Assembly (NCBI RefSeq): GCF_003958635.1
Contig: NZ_RSEK01000009.1
Span: 1-64,000 of the forward strand
Origin: Altericroceibacterium xinjiangense
GTDB lineage: Bacteria > Pseudomonadota > Alphaproteobacteria > Sphingomonadales > Sphingomonadaceae
Direction of reading: 5' to 3'
Length of the DNA stretch: 64,000 nt
In this document: positions 44,422 through 52,970 of the stretch, one piece after another
How positions within the stretch are numbered: position 1 is the stretch's first letter
How the letters are laid out: the number at the start of each line of letters is the position of its first letter
Position numbers and translations under genes: made by a program
The notes under the pieces: generated by a model
The model's database searches: none
What the model was told of the DNA's origin: nothing
The model's input: only the letters and a program-made list of their open reading frames with translations

Positions 44422-45741
44422 CTAGCGCCGGTCCGTTCTGATCCGGAAACAGGCCCCGCCAAGTTGGCTGGTGGATAATTCAATGGTCCACCCGTGGCCG
44501 ACAACGATCTGGCGGACAAGATTGAGGCCGATGCCCGTTCCCTTGGAGCGGGTGGTGAAGAACGGGAGAAAAACGTCCCCGCGCAAAGGCTCAGGTATGC
44601 CGCTGCCATCGTCTTCCACGTCGATCAGGACCGCGCCCGTCCGCTCGGTGATCGAAAGCCTCACGGTCGGCGGGCCATCACCCTTGCGCGGGGCCTGGGC
44701 GGCGTTGCGCAGCAGGTTGATGAGCGCTTGTGCAAGCAAGTCCGGATCCGCGGCCAGCTGGGTCGCACCTGCTTCGACCAGCAACCGGTGATCTGGCCAC
44801 TCGGCCGCGAACAAGCGCGCCAGCTCGGCCGCAAACGGTTCGGCCGCAAACCGGCGAATTCGCGGAACCGGCGGGTGCGCGAGCGTGCGATAGCTGTCGA
44901 TGAAGCGCTGCAGCCCCTCGGCCCGCCGCGCAAGCGTGCCTACCGCAAGCCTTGCCTCGCCCACATCGGGATCATCGCAGTCGAGCAGCTGGGCCGCGGT
45001 GCCCGCCAGCGAGGTGACGGGCGTGAGCGAGTTGAGAATCTCATGCGTCAGCACCCGGACAAGATCGGACTGCACGGCAATCTCGATCGCGTCCAACGTG
45101 GTCTGCACCGGCTCGACCGAGACTGCGCGGATCGGGAAACCCAGCCGCTCCAGCGTTCCAGCGCGAACGATCGCCCGGTGAAGACTGCCATCCAGCCGCA
45201 GCAGCATCAGTTCGGGCTCGCCTTGACCGCCTTCCCGCACGCGCCGGGCGAATGTTGCGCCGATTGCCGCCAGCGCTTCCTCATCCAGAAACTCGGCCGG
45301 ACCGAACAAGCGCCGGGCTGCCCGGTTCACCAGCCGCGCGCCATCCCGGGAATCGGACGTCAGCAGCGCCACCGGCATGTCATCGATCAGCGCTTCGAGA
45401 AAACGCAGTTCCTGCAGGTTGCGCTGGCTTTCCGTCTGCAGCCGCCGCATCGCGCCGTCCAGCGCTTCGCCCAGTCGATCGAAACCGGCTCCGCCGCCGC
45501 GATGGGAACGCATGGCGAAATCGCCGACGCGCAAGGCCTCGACAAACCCGGCGATGGCGACATTGGTGCGCCGGACGTGCTGCACCAGGCCGGCTGCCAT
45601 CAAGACGACGCCCGCCAAGGCAACCAGGCGCGCTATGTTCAGGTCCGGCTGGGACACGGTCCAGACGAACGCGAACAAGGCCAGTCCCAGTCCCGCAAGC
45701 CAGGCGACGAGAACCGCCGTGAAGCGAACGTCAGAGCCCAT
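44422..45741 (-). CDS. sensor histidine kinase of the efflux-system two-component pair (NtrY-like)
   Basis: This 439-residue kinase starts at ATG 45741, overlapping the regulator gene by eleven bases. Two N-terminal membrane helices (VLVAWLAGLGLALFAFVWTV, LVALAGVVLMAAGLVQHV) are followed by a PAS-like region (ALIDDMPVALLTSD). The histidine box is VLTHEILNSLTPVTSL, not the usual HELRTPL. The ATP domain has NLLRNAAQAPRKGDGPPTV and GTGIGLNLVRQIV. This HE-I-x-NSLTP type is typical of kinases paired with sigma-54 regulators of ABC efflux pumps. It works with the 45731-47101 regulator. Confidence 0.86.
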   Translation of the reverse strand: MGSDVRFTAVLVAWLAGLGLALFAFVWTVSQPDLNIARLVALAGVVLMAAGLVQHVRRTNVAIAGFVEALRVGDFAMRSHRGGGAGFDRLGEALDGAMRRLQTESQRNLQELRFLEALIDDMPVALLTSDSRDGARLVNRAARRLFGPAEFLDEEALAAIGATFARRVREGGQGEPELMLLRLDGSLHRAIVRAGTLERLGFPIRAVSVEPVQTTLDAIEIAVQSDLVRVLTHEILNSLTPVTSLAGTAAQLLDCDDPDVGEARLAVGTLARRAEGLQRFIDSYRTLAHPPVPRIRRFAAEPFAAELARLFAAEWPDHRLLVEAGATQLAADPDLLAQALINLLRNAAQAPRKGDGPPTVRLSITERTGAVLIDVEDDGSGIPEPLRGDVFLPFFTTRSKGTGIGLNLVRQIVVGHGWTIELSTSQLGGACFRIRTDRR

Positions 45742-47101
45742 GCTTCTCCATGCGCCGGTAGAGCGCGGCACGCGACAGGCCAAGCTCGGCCGCGGCGGCG
45801 GAGATGTTGTAGGCGTGCTTTTTCAGCGCCTCTTCCACCAGCCGCCGCTCGACCCGCTCCAGGTTGAGGTCGTCGGCGGGTGACGCCTGCGCGGCGCTTG
45901 GGATGGTCCGGTACTGTGGGGAGGGGGTGAGGGCGAAATCGTCCACGTCCAGCGGCGCATCCCCGGCAAGGATTAGCGCCCTTTCAACCGCATGCCGCAG
46001 CGCCCGGACGTTACCGGCCCAGTCATTCGCAATCAGCGCCGCCTCCGCCGCTTCCGTCACGCGAGGGCGCGCATGGCCGTACCGCCGGGCGTAATGATCG
46101 AGGAAATGATCGAGCAGCGCGGGGATATCCTCCCGCCGTTCGCGCAGTGGCGGCAGTTCGATTTCGATGGTGTTGAGGCGAAAGAGGAGATCCTGCCGGA
46201 AATGCCGCGGGTCGTGCAGCATCTCCGAAGTCATGTTGGTCGCGGCAATCACGCGGATATCCACCGGTACCGCACGGTTCGCACCGACGGGAGTGACGCG
46301 CCGCTGCTCCAGAACGGTCAGCAGCTTCGGCTGCAGGTGAAGCGGCAGGTTGCCGATTTCGTCGAGGAACAGCGTCCCGCCATCGGCTGCCTGGATCCGC
46401 CCGACACGATCCGCCCGCGCATCGGTGAACGCGCCCCGGACGTGGCCGAACAATTCGGAATCGATCAGCTCTGTGGCGATTGCGCCCAGGTCGACCGAAA
46501 CCATCGGCCGATCCCGGCGGGCGGAATGGCGGTGCAGCGCCTGCGCGACCAGTTCCTTGCCGGTGCCGTTTTCGCCCAGGATCAGGACATTGGCGTCTGT
46601 CGGTCCCGCACGGGCGATCAGGGAATGGACCCGGGCCATGGCGGGTGAGGTGCCGATCAGCGGCATCTCCCCGGCAACAGCCTGCGCCGTTCCTGCAGGC
46701 GCCTGCCGGCGCGACCGGCGCAGGCTGGCGGCTGTCCGGACGGTGGCCAGCAGCTTCTCGTTCGACCAGGGCTTCGACACGAAGTCGGTGGCGCCCCGCT
46801 TCATCGCCTCGACCGCGACATTCACGCCGGCGTGCGCGGTGATCATGACGACGATGGCATCGGGATCGATCGCGAGCAGCCGCTCAAGCAGGACCATTCC
46901 CTCCTTCGCGTCCGTGGCGCCGCGCCCGAAGTTTGCATCGAGCAGCACCACGTCGGGCGAACGGCCCTGCAGGAACTCGACCGCGGCTTCAGGGGCGGAC
47001 AAGGTGATCACGTCGGCAAACAGCCCGCGCAGCAGCAAACGCGCTGCCGTAAGGATATCCTCGTCGTCGTCGACAACGAGACACACGTCGAACTCAGTCA
47101 T
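45731..47101 (-). CDS. sigma-54-type response regulator with GAFTDA loop
   Basis: This 456-residue NtrC-type protein starts at ATG 47101 (ATG 47110 also possible). It has a receiver domain (VVDDDEDILTAARLLLRG, D55), and an AAA+ domain with Walker A GENGTGKE (177-184) and Walker B GGTLFLDEIGNL (241-252). A C-terminal Fis helix-turn-helix (ISAAAAELGLSRAALYRRM) follows. The loop that normally reads GAFTGA and contacts sigma-54 is GAFTDA here (223-228). It is co-transcribed with its kinase and diverges from the efflux genes, which start at a sigma-54-like promoter. Confidence 0.9.
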   Translation of the reverse strand: MTEFDVCLVVDDDEDILTAARLLLRGLFADVITLSAPEAAVEFLQGRSPDVVLLDANFGRGATDAKEGMVLLERLLAIDPDAIVVMITAHAGVNVAVEAMKRGATDFVSKPWSNEKLLATVRTAASLRRSRRQAPAGTAQAVAGEMPLIGTSPAMARVHSLIARAGPTDANVLILGENGTGKELVAQALHRHSARRDRPMVSVDLGAIATELIDSELFGHVRGAFTDARADRVGRIQAADGGTLFLDEIGNLPLHLQPKLLTVLEQRRVTPVGANRAVPVDIRVIAATNMTSEMLHDPRHFRQDLLFRLNTIEIELPPLRERREDIPALLDHFLDHYARRYGHARPRVTEAAEAALIANDWAGNVRALRHAVERALILAGDAPLDVDDFALTPSPQYRTIPSAAQASPADDLNLERVERRLVEEALKKHAYNISAAAAELGLSRAALYRRMEKHGL

Positions 47102-47210
47102 TTTCCCCATTTGTCTGCTTTCGTACAGCACGTGTTCGCAACCGGACAATCAACAATCATGCCAACCGGCATTTCTGTTCTGCAACGGCTGAATCCCGCG
47201 GCGGGCGCAA

Positions 47211-47227
47211 CTGGCACGGTCCATGCA
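47211..47227 (+). promoter_or_regulatory. sigma-54 (RpoN) promoter
   Basis: CTGGCACGGTCCATGCA at 47211-47227 fits YTGGCACGRNNNTTGCW with one mismatch, in the first T of the -12 element. The GG of the -24 (47213-47214) and the GC of the -12 (47225-47226) are correctly spaced. It points toward the 72-residue secreted protein and the efflux operon. A short TGCC-N4-GGCA palindrome lies upstream at 47160-47171. Confidence 0.75.
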
Positions 47228-47283
47228 CTACATGGGGGGCACCCGCAGGAAACCAGCCTGTTCGAAAGACAAAAGGATCAGCC

Positions 47284-47502
47284 ATGAAGTCACGTCTCCC
47301 GCCTATCGCCGCTGCCGCCGCGCTGATGACGGCGGCCGCCGCGTTCGCCGGCTCCGATGTGTCCGCCCGCTCGGCAGAGGGCGCGCACGGTCCGGCTCAG
47401 GAACTGTCCGTCTTCGAACGCCCCTGTCCGGAAGCGAACACCCACGGGGTTATGATCCGGCTGCTTCTGACCGAAGGCGCGCTTGGCACGCCCCTTGCTT
47501 GA
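47284..47502 (+). CDS. small secreted protein, first gene of the efflux operon
   Basis: This 72-residue protein starts at ATG 47284 with AAGGA seven bases upstream. A clear signal peptide (PPIAAAAALMTAAAAFAGS) gives a mature part of about 48 residues: SARSAEGAHGPAQELSVFER then PCPEANTHGVMIRLLLTEGA. There is one cysteine. No family was recognised. It is the first gene after the sigma-54-like promoter and lies just before the adaptor gene, so it may be a substrate, an accessory protein or a sensor of the efflux system. Confidence 0.65.
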   Translation: MKSRLPPIAAAAALMTAAAAFAGSDVSARSAEGAHGPAQELSVFERPCPEANTHGVMIRLLLTEGALGTPLA

Positions 47503-47523
47503 TCCTGCGCGGAGGCTTTTGGG

Positions 47524-48852
47524 ATGAGCATTGTCAGCATGCGAAGCGGCAACGGTGACCTGGCGGGCGATCGTCCCGTGTCGGGCGGAGCGATGGATCG
47601 CACCGTCGCGAAGTCCGGGGTGCCGACCTGGCTCAAATGGGCGGCAGGCGCGGCGCTTCTTGCAAGTCTGCTCGCCGCTTTCTGGCTCTATGCTCCGCGG
47701 GGTGACAGCCAGACGGTAACTGCCGACCGGCTGACCATCTCCACCGTCGTCAACGGCTCCTTTGAGGATTACATTCCGCTGCGAGCCCGCGTCACGCCGT
47801 TGCTGACGGTGTTCCTCGATGCGATCGAAGGCGGCCGGGTGGAGCAGGTGATCGCCGAAGATGGCCAGTCCGTCGCGAAGGGCGAACTCATCGCCGTGCT
47901 CTCGAACGCGGAGCTGCAGCTCATGGTCCTTGCCCGCCAGACCGAGGTGGAGCAGCAGATCAACAACATGCGCAGCCAGGAGCTCGCGCTGCAGCAGAGC
48001 CGGCTGGCGAACCAGCGGGCGGTTCTCGAAGCAGGGCTGGAGATGGACAAGGCGCAGCGCCAGTATGAGCGTGAGGCGCCGCTTGCCGAACGCGGTTTCG
48101 TCGCGGCAAAGCAGTTCGCCGATACGCGCGACCAGATCCGGTACGAGCGGGAGCGGCTGGCGATGCTCCAGCGCGCGGAATCGACCGACGAGCAACTCAT
48201 GGCGAGCCAGCTGGCCCAGCAGCGCGCATCCACCGCCGCGTTGCGCAACAGCCTGGAAATCGCGCGGGCGAGCCTCGAGGGGCTGAACCTCAGGGCGCCG
48301 GTTTCCGGCCAGCTTTCCGGCTTCAACATTCGGGTCGGGCAATCGCTGGCTCCGGGCGAACGCATCGGTCAGATCGACAGCCCCGGGCGCAACAAATTGC
48401 TGGCGGGCGTGGACGAATTTTACCTCGGCCGGGTTGAGCCGGGACAGACAGCCAGCATCGACTGGAACGGCAGGACGTACGCCGCAAAAGTCACGAAGAT
48501 CTACCCGCAGGTGCAGAACGGTCAGTTCCAGGTGGACCTTGAGTTCACGGGCGCGGAGCCGAGCGGCATCCAGCGCGGGCAGACGCTTCAGGCGCGCTTG
48601 TCCTTCAGCGATCCGGCACCGGCTCGCCTCATTCCGAACGGAGCCTTCTACACCGAAACCGGCGGTGCGTTCGTGTTCGTGGTGTCGCCCGACGGGACCA
48701 GCGCAATCAAGCGGCCGGTCCGGCTCGGCCGCCGGAATTCCGCTTATATCGAGGTCCTTGAAGGGCTCGATACGGGAGAGCGCGTGATCACCTCTCCCTA
48801 CACCGGCTTTGCCGACAAGGACCGGCTCGACCTTACCCCAGGAAAGGAATGA
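47524..48852 (+). CDS. HlyD/MacA-type periplasmic adaptor
   Basis: This 442-residue protein has one N-terminal membrane helix (about 37-56), followed by a periplasmic part. The lipoyl-like half-motif GGRVEQVIAEDGQSVAKGELIAVL (about 103-126) is followed by a long coiled coil (about 140-245) and a second half, LNLRAPVSGQLSGFNIRVGQSLAPGERIGQID. A beta-barrel and a membrane-proximal domain end the protein. It links an inner-membrane exporter to an outer-membrane channel. The stop overlaps the start of the ATPase gene. No TolC-like gene lies here. Confidence 0.88.
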   Translation: MSIVSMRSGNGDLAGDRPVSGGAMDRTVAKSGVPTWLKWAAGAALLASLLAAFWLYAPRGDSQTVTADRLTISTVVNGSFEDYIPLRARVTPLLTVFLDAIEGGRVEQVIAEDGQSVAKGELIAVLSNAELQLMVLARQTEVEQQINNMRSQELALQQSRLANQRAVLEAGLEMDKAQRQYEREAPLAERGFVAAKQFADTRDQIRYERERLAMLQRAESTDEQLMASQLAQQRASTAALRNSLEIARASLEGLNLRAPVSGQLSGFNIRVGQSLAPGERIGQIDSPGRNKLLAGVDEFYLGRVEPGQTASIDWNGRTYAAKVTKIYPQVQNGQFQVDLEFTGAEPSGIQRGQTLQARLSFSDPAPARLIPNGAFYTETGGAFVFVVSPDGTSAIKRPVRLGRRNSAYIEVLEGLDTGERVITSPYTGFADKDRLDLTPGKE

Positions 48853-49535
48853 CGATGCTGCACATGCGCCAGCTTTCGCGCGTCTATCGCACCGACACCG
48901 TTGAAACCACGGCACTCGATTCGATCGATCTCGACATCGAACAAGGCGAATTCGTCGCCATCATGGGGCCGTCGGGCTGCGGCAAGTCGACGCTGCTGAA
49001 CATCATCGGGCTGCTCGATACCCCCACCAGCGGATCCTACCGGTTCGCCGACCAGGAGATGGCCGGCTTGTCGGAGTCGCGGCTGGCTCAGATGCGCAAG
49101 GCGCACATCGGGTTCATCTTCCAGAGCTTCAATCTGATCGATGAGCTCACTGTGCGCGAGAACGTCGAGCTTGCGCTGCTTTACCACGACATTCCGGGGG
49201 AAGAGCGTCGCCGCCGGACCGACGAGGTGATGGACCGCGTTGGCATCGCGCACCGGGCGAAGCATCGGCCAAGCCAGCTTTCGGGCGGACAGCAGCAACG
49301 GGTTGCCGTCGCGCGCGCCTTGGTCGCCAGCCCAGACTTGATCCTGGCGGACGAGCCGACGGGCAACCTCGACACCAGCCACGGCGAGGAAGTGATGCGC
49401 ATGCTCCAGTCCCTGAACGCGGCGGGATCGACCATCGTGATGGTGACCCATTCGCCCGCTCATGCCGATTACGCCGGGCGTGTCGTCAACATGCTGGATG
49501 GCCGCATCCTGCAGGAACGGCGCCGCGCCGCCTGA
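48849..49535 (+). CDS. MacB-like ABC transporter ATP-binding protein
   Basis: This 228-residue ATPase of the LolD/MacB type starts at ATG 48849, overlapping the adaptor stop. Walker A is [18 protein letters not shown] (about 41-58), the signature is [17 protein letters not shown], and Walker B is [12 protein letters not shown]. It would energise the FtsX-like permease encoded next, 23 bases on. This type exports peptides, lipoproteins or toxic compounds using periplasmic conformational change rather than transport through the membrane pore. Confidence 0.94.
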   Translation: MTMLHMRQLSRVYRTDTVETTALDSIDLDIEQGEFVAIMGPSGCGKSTLLNIIGLLDTPTSGSYRFADQEMAGLSESRLAQMRKAHIGFIFQSFNLIDELTVRENVELALLYHDIPGEERRRRTDEVMDRVGIAHRAKHRPSQLSGGQQQRVAVARALVASPDLILADEPTGNLDTSHGEEVMRMLQSLNAAGSTIVMVTHSPAHADYAGRVVNMLDGRILQERRRAA

Positions 49536-49558
49536 TCTCATTCTTGGAGCACGCACCC

Positions 49559-52075
49559 ATGTGGCGCAATTACCTTACGGTCGGCATCCGCGCACTGACG
49601 AAAAATCGCGCCTACGCTGCGATCAACATCATCGGCCTCGCACTGGGGCTCGCTTCATGCGTGCTGATCCTGCTCTATGTGCGCTACGAGACCAGCTACG
49701 ACGACTGGCAACCGGGCGCGGACCGCGCCTTCCAGCTTCAGACCTACTACGAAGCGACCGACTCCGGCGGCGAGGAAATGAAGCTGCAGATGAGCAGCAT
49801 CGTTTCCGGTCGCGCGCTGCAGAAGGATTTTCCCGAACAAGTTGAGAAGGTCGTCTGGGTACGCGGCTTTTCGCCGATCGTCCTGCAGGACGGAGAAGCG
49901 GGCGAGATCGAGCACCTGCGGATGGTGGACGGCAACTTGTTCGACATCCTGCAGGTGCCGTTCGTCCGGGGAAGCGGTCCGACTGCGCTGCCCGACACCA
50001 ATTCAATCGCACTTAGCGAAAGCGAGGCCCGTCGCCGCTTCGGCGATGCCGATCCGATCGGCCAGCGCCTGACGATCGTCGATAACGCAGGTAATGTCGA
50101 TTATCGCGTGACCGGCGTTTTCCGGGACTTCCCCGACAACTCCAGCTTCACCGCCGAGGCAGTGGCGCGCTTCGATCTTGGCGCGCAGTTCGCCGATCGC
50201 GAAAGCGCGCTCACGAGCTGGGACAACCAGCAGGGTTGGAACTACGTCCGCTTGCGCTCGCCCGAAGATGCCGCGTTGATCCACGCGCAGATGCCTGCGT
50301 GGGAGAAGCGCAACATCCCGGACGACATCGCCGGCACCGAACGGAGAAATCCGGGGGATGCCCAGGAATACCGGCTCGTCAACCTGCGCGATGTCCATCT
50401 TGGGGAAGCACAGGCCGCGGCCCTGACCCCCGGCAACGATCGCCTGACGGTAACGACGTTTGCCGTCATTGCGCTGCTGGTGCTGGGGATGGCGTGCATC
50501 AATTTCACCAATCTTGCGACAGCGCGCGCATCGCAGCGGGCCCGGGAAGTGGCGCTGCGCAAGGTACTCGGCGCATCCCGGCGGCAGCTTGTAATGCAAT
50601 TTCTGGGCGAATCGATCCTGGTTGCCGCGCTGGCGATGATCGTGGCGCTTGCAGCGGTCGAGCTGCTGCTGCCTGCCTTCAGCGCGTTTCTCGATGCCGG
50701 CATCCGTCTGGAATATCTCGGCACGGGCGGAATACTGCTCCCGGCGATCCTGCTGGTGCTGATCGTGGGGGTGGTCGGCGGCTTGTACCCCGCCTTTCAC
50801 TTGTCCCGCTTCGAACCGGCGAAAATCCTCAAGGCCAACAAGTCCGCCGCTGACGCGCAGGGCTCCGGCCGCTTGCGCAACGCGCTGGTGATCGGGCAGT
50901 TCGCGGTCTCGATCGGCCTCATCGTCTGCACCGCCGTCATTTACGCGCAGACGGTGTACGCGCGCAGCAGCGATCCCGGGTACAACCGGGAAGGCCTGCT
51001 CCAGGTCGGCAGTCTCGGATATCGGGGAGTGGAGGGGCGGGACGAACAAGTGGTGGAGCAGATCCGCCGCATCCCGGGAGTCGTCGGGGCGGCGCGCACG
51101 CAAATCGCCATCGATCCCGGCAACAATTCGATGGAGCTGGTCTTTCCGGCCGGCAGCACGCAATCGGTGGAACTCGGCGATTATTCGGTGGAGCCGGGGT
51201 TCTTCCAGACCATGGGCATGCGGATCATCGCGGGGCGCGACTTTTCCGAAGCGCAGGGCCGGGACGATACGACCACTCCTCGGCCGGACGATCCGGGTCG
51301 CGAGGAGGCGCTGAAGGCGCTTGCCGCGCGCGGGGCGAACGTCATCGTGACCGAAGAGGCGGCCCGCCGCCTTGGGTATAGCACCCCGCAGGAAGCCGTG
51401 GGCGAGAACCTCCGGATGTCGCTTCTGCCTTCCGAGTTCGGTCTTGCCCCGATCACGATTGTCGGGGTGCTGGAGGATGCGCGCTTCCGATCGGTGCGGG
51501 AGCCGCTACAGCCGATTGTCTACACGATGCGCCGGAACAACTTCGGGGAAATCATGGTCCGCTACTCAGGCGACCCCGCGGCGATCCGTGAGCAAGTGAG
51601 GCAGGTCTGGGAACGCAACGTCCCGCAAGTGCCGTTTGACGGCCGCTTTGCCGAAGACATCGTGCGGGAGCAGTATCAGCGTGAGGAAGCGCGGGGGCAG
51701 CTTTTTGCCGCGTTCGCGCTTCTGGCGGTGGTGATCGGCTGCCTTGGCTTGTTCGGCCTTGCTGCCTTCACCGCCGAACGCCGGACCAAGGAAATCGGCA
51801 TTCGGAAGGTGCTGGGCGCGCGCACCCGCGACATCGTCACCCTGCTGGTCTGGCAGTTCAGCCGCCCGGTGCTGATTGCCAACGTGATCGCCTGGCCAGT
51901 GGCGTGGTGGCTGATGCGCGACTGGCTGAACGAGTTCGATAACCGCGTTTCCCTGACCCCGGTGCCGTTCATCGCGGCCGGGCTGATCGCGCTGATCATT
52001 GCGATCATCACCGTCGGCGGGCACGCCTGGCGAGTAGCGCAGACGAGCCCCGTGCGTGCTCTCCAGTACGAATGA
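49559..52075 (+). CDS. FtsX/MacB-like ABC permease
   Basis: I use ATG 49559, nine bases after GGAG, giving 838 residues. It has four transmembrane helices per half in a tandem FtsX arrangement, with large periplasmic MacB_PCD domains. The first membrane block has VIALLVLGMACINFTNLATARASQRAREVALRKVLGASR and the second has FAAFALLAVVIGCLGLFGLAAFTAERRTKEIGIRKVLGAR. The KVLGA motif in each contacts the ATPase. It completes the adaptor-ATPase-permease set of the sigma-54-controlled efflux operon. The substrate is unknown. Confidence 0.93.
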   Translation: MWRNYLTVGIRALTKNRAYAAINIIGLALGLASCVLILLYVRYETSYDDWQPGADRAFQLQTYYEATDSGGEEMKLQMSSIVSGRALQKDFPEQVEKVVWVRGFSPIVLQDGEAGEIEHLRMVDGNLFDILQVPFVRGSGPTALPDTNSIALSESEARRRFGDADPIGQRLTIVDNAGNVDYRVTGVFRDFPDNSSFTAEAVARFDLGAQFADRESALTSWDNQQGWNYVRLRSPEDAALIHAQMPAWEKRNIPDDIAGTERRNPGDAQEYRLVNLRDVHLGEAQAAALTPGNDRLTVTTFAVIALLVLGMACINFTNLATARASQRAREVALRKVLGASRRQLVMQFLGESILVAALAMIVALAAVELLLPAFSAFLDAGIRLEYLGTGGILLPAILLVLIVGVVGGLYPAFHLSRFEPAKILKANKSAADAQGSGRLRNALVIGQFAVSIGLIVCTAVIYAQTVYARSSDPGYNREGLLQVGSLGYRGVEGRDEQVVEQIRRIPGVVGAARTQIAIDPGNNSMELVFPAGSTQSVELGDYSVEPGFFQTMGMRIIAGRDFSEAQGRDDTTTPRPDDPGREEALKALAARGANVIVTEEAARRLGYSTPQEAVGENLRMSLLPSEFGLAPITIVGVLEDARFRSVREPLQPIVYTMRRNNFGEIMVRYSGDPAAIREQVRQVWERNVPQVPFDGRFAEDIVREQYQREEARGQLFAAFALLAVVIGCLGLFGLAAFTAERRTKEIGIRKVLGARTRDIVTLLVWQFSRPVLIANVIAWPVAWWLMRDWLNEFDNRVSLTPVPFIAAGLIALIIAIITVGGHAWRVAQTSPVRALQYE

Positions 52076-52086
52076 CGGGAACCGGC

Positions 52087-52114
52087 GCCTGACGCAGGTG
52101 ATCCTGCGTCAGGC
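52087..52114. terminator. terminator-like hairpin after the efflux operon
   Basis: GCCTGACGCAGG (52087-52098), a four-base loop TGAT, and the perfect complement (52103-52114) give a 12-bp stem. It lies 12 bases past the permease stop and 21 before the convergent PAP2 stop. No T-run follows, so it is a hairpin without a classic U-tract. Confidence 0.65.
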
Positions 52115-52134
52115 GAGGATCCGCGGGGTGACCG

Positions 52135-52851
52135 TCAGGGGCGTTCCCCTTCCGGTTCCACCTGGCCGTGGTCCTGCAACCAGCGCGCGACCAGCCAGAA
52201 GAGGAGCGCCCACGAGGCACCGACGGCCCACCCGGCCAGCACGTCCGTTGGCCAGTGGACTCCCAGATAGACCCGGCTGACTCCGACAGCTGCCGTCAAC
52301 AGGATGGCAAGCACCAGGAAGTAGATCTTGAGCGAACGGTTGGCGTGCATGCGCATGAGCAGGGCAGCCAGCGTGAGATAGGTAATCGCCGAGAGCATCG
52401 AGTGGCCGCTCGGAAAGCTGGCGGTGTAGACAATCGACTCATGCGGCACGAGATCGGGTCTCGGGCGGTCGAAACCGTGCTTCAGAAGGGTGCTGGCGAG
52501 TTGTCCGCTCCCGATTGCGCCAAGCAGAAGCCACATCGCTCGAACTTTGCCGAGAAGCCACAGGTATCCGGCAACCGAAATCGTCAGGATCGTCAGAATG
52601 CCGATTCCGCCCAGAGCGGTGAGATCGCGTCCAAGCTCTTCAACCCAGCCCGGGCCTATCGGGTCGGAAAGGTCTTGCGGGTTGCGCAGCGCGAGAAGCA
52701 GCCGGGTGTCGACGGCCTCGGACTCTCCCTCCACGACAAGGTCCGCGAGTTCGATGAAGCCCCAGACGCCGCCCGCCAGCAAGGCAAGCGTTATCAGGGG
52801 CCAGAGCTCCACTCGGTCACGCCAGCGTGCCAGATGTATTCTGAAGTTCAT
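52135..52851 (-). CDS. PAP2-family membrane phosphatase
   Basis: This 238-residue membrane protein has five or six hydrophobic helices. The three PAP2 motifs are present: KHGFDRPRP (K-x6-RP), FPSGHSM (PSGH), and SRVYLGVHWPTD (SR-x5-H, with the catalytic histidine). Such enzymes remove phosphate from lipids such as undecaprenyl pyrophosphate or phosphatidic acid at the periplasmic face. The specific substrate cannot be told. It is transcribed toward the efflux operon and diverges from the antiporter. Confidence 0.9.
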   Translation of the reverse strand: MNFRIHLARWRDRVELWPLITLALLAGGVWGFIELADLVVEGESEAVDTRLLLALRNPQDLSDPIGPGWVEELGRDLTALGGIGILTILTISVAGYLWLLGKVRAMWLLLGAIGSGQLASTLLKHGFDRPRPDLVPHESIVYTASFPSGHSMLSAITYLTLAALLMRMHANRSLKIYFLVLAILLTAAVGVSRVYLGVHWPTDVLAGWAVGASWALLFWLVARWLQDHGQVEPEGERP

Positions 52852-52970
52852 GCGTCAGCCTTTTTTGCCTGTCTAGTTGCAGGGCCGGGCATGTCAAAGC
52901 CGGCTCCGCCAGGAATAAACGGGACACCCGTCACGGTTGCGACCCGGGCCCGGGCGTGGTCTGGGGAATC

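Noticed and set aside
44494-45867. 457-codon open frame antisense to the sensor kinase
   Set aside because: It mirrors the kinase codons and shows no motif.
47290-48915. 541-codon open frame antisense to the HlyD adaptor gene
   Set aside because: The plus strand holds a well-supported adaptor protein and the antisense product has no domain.
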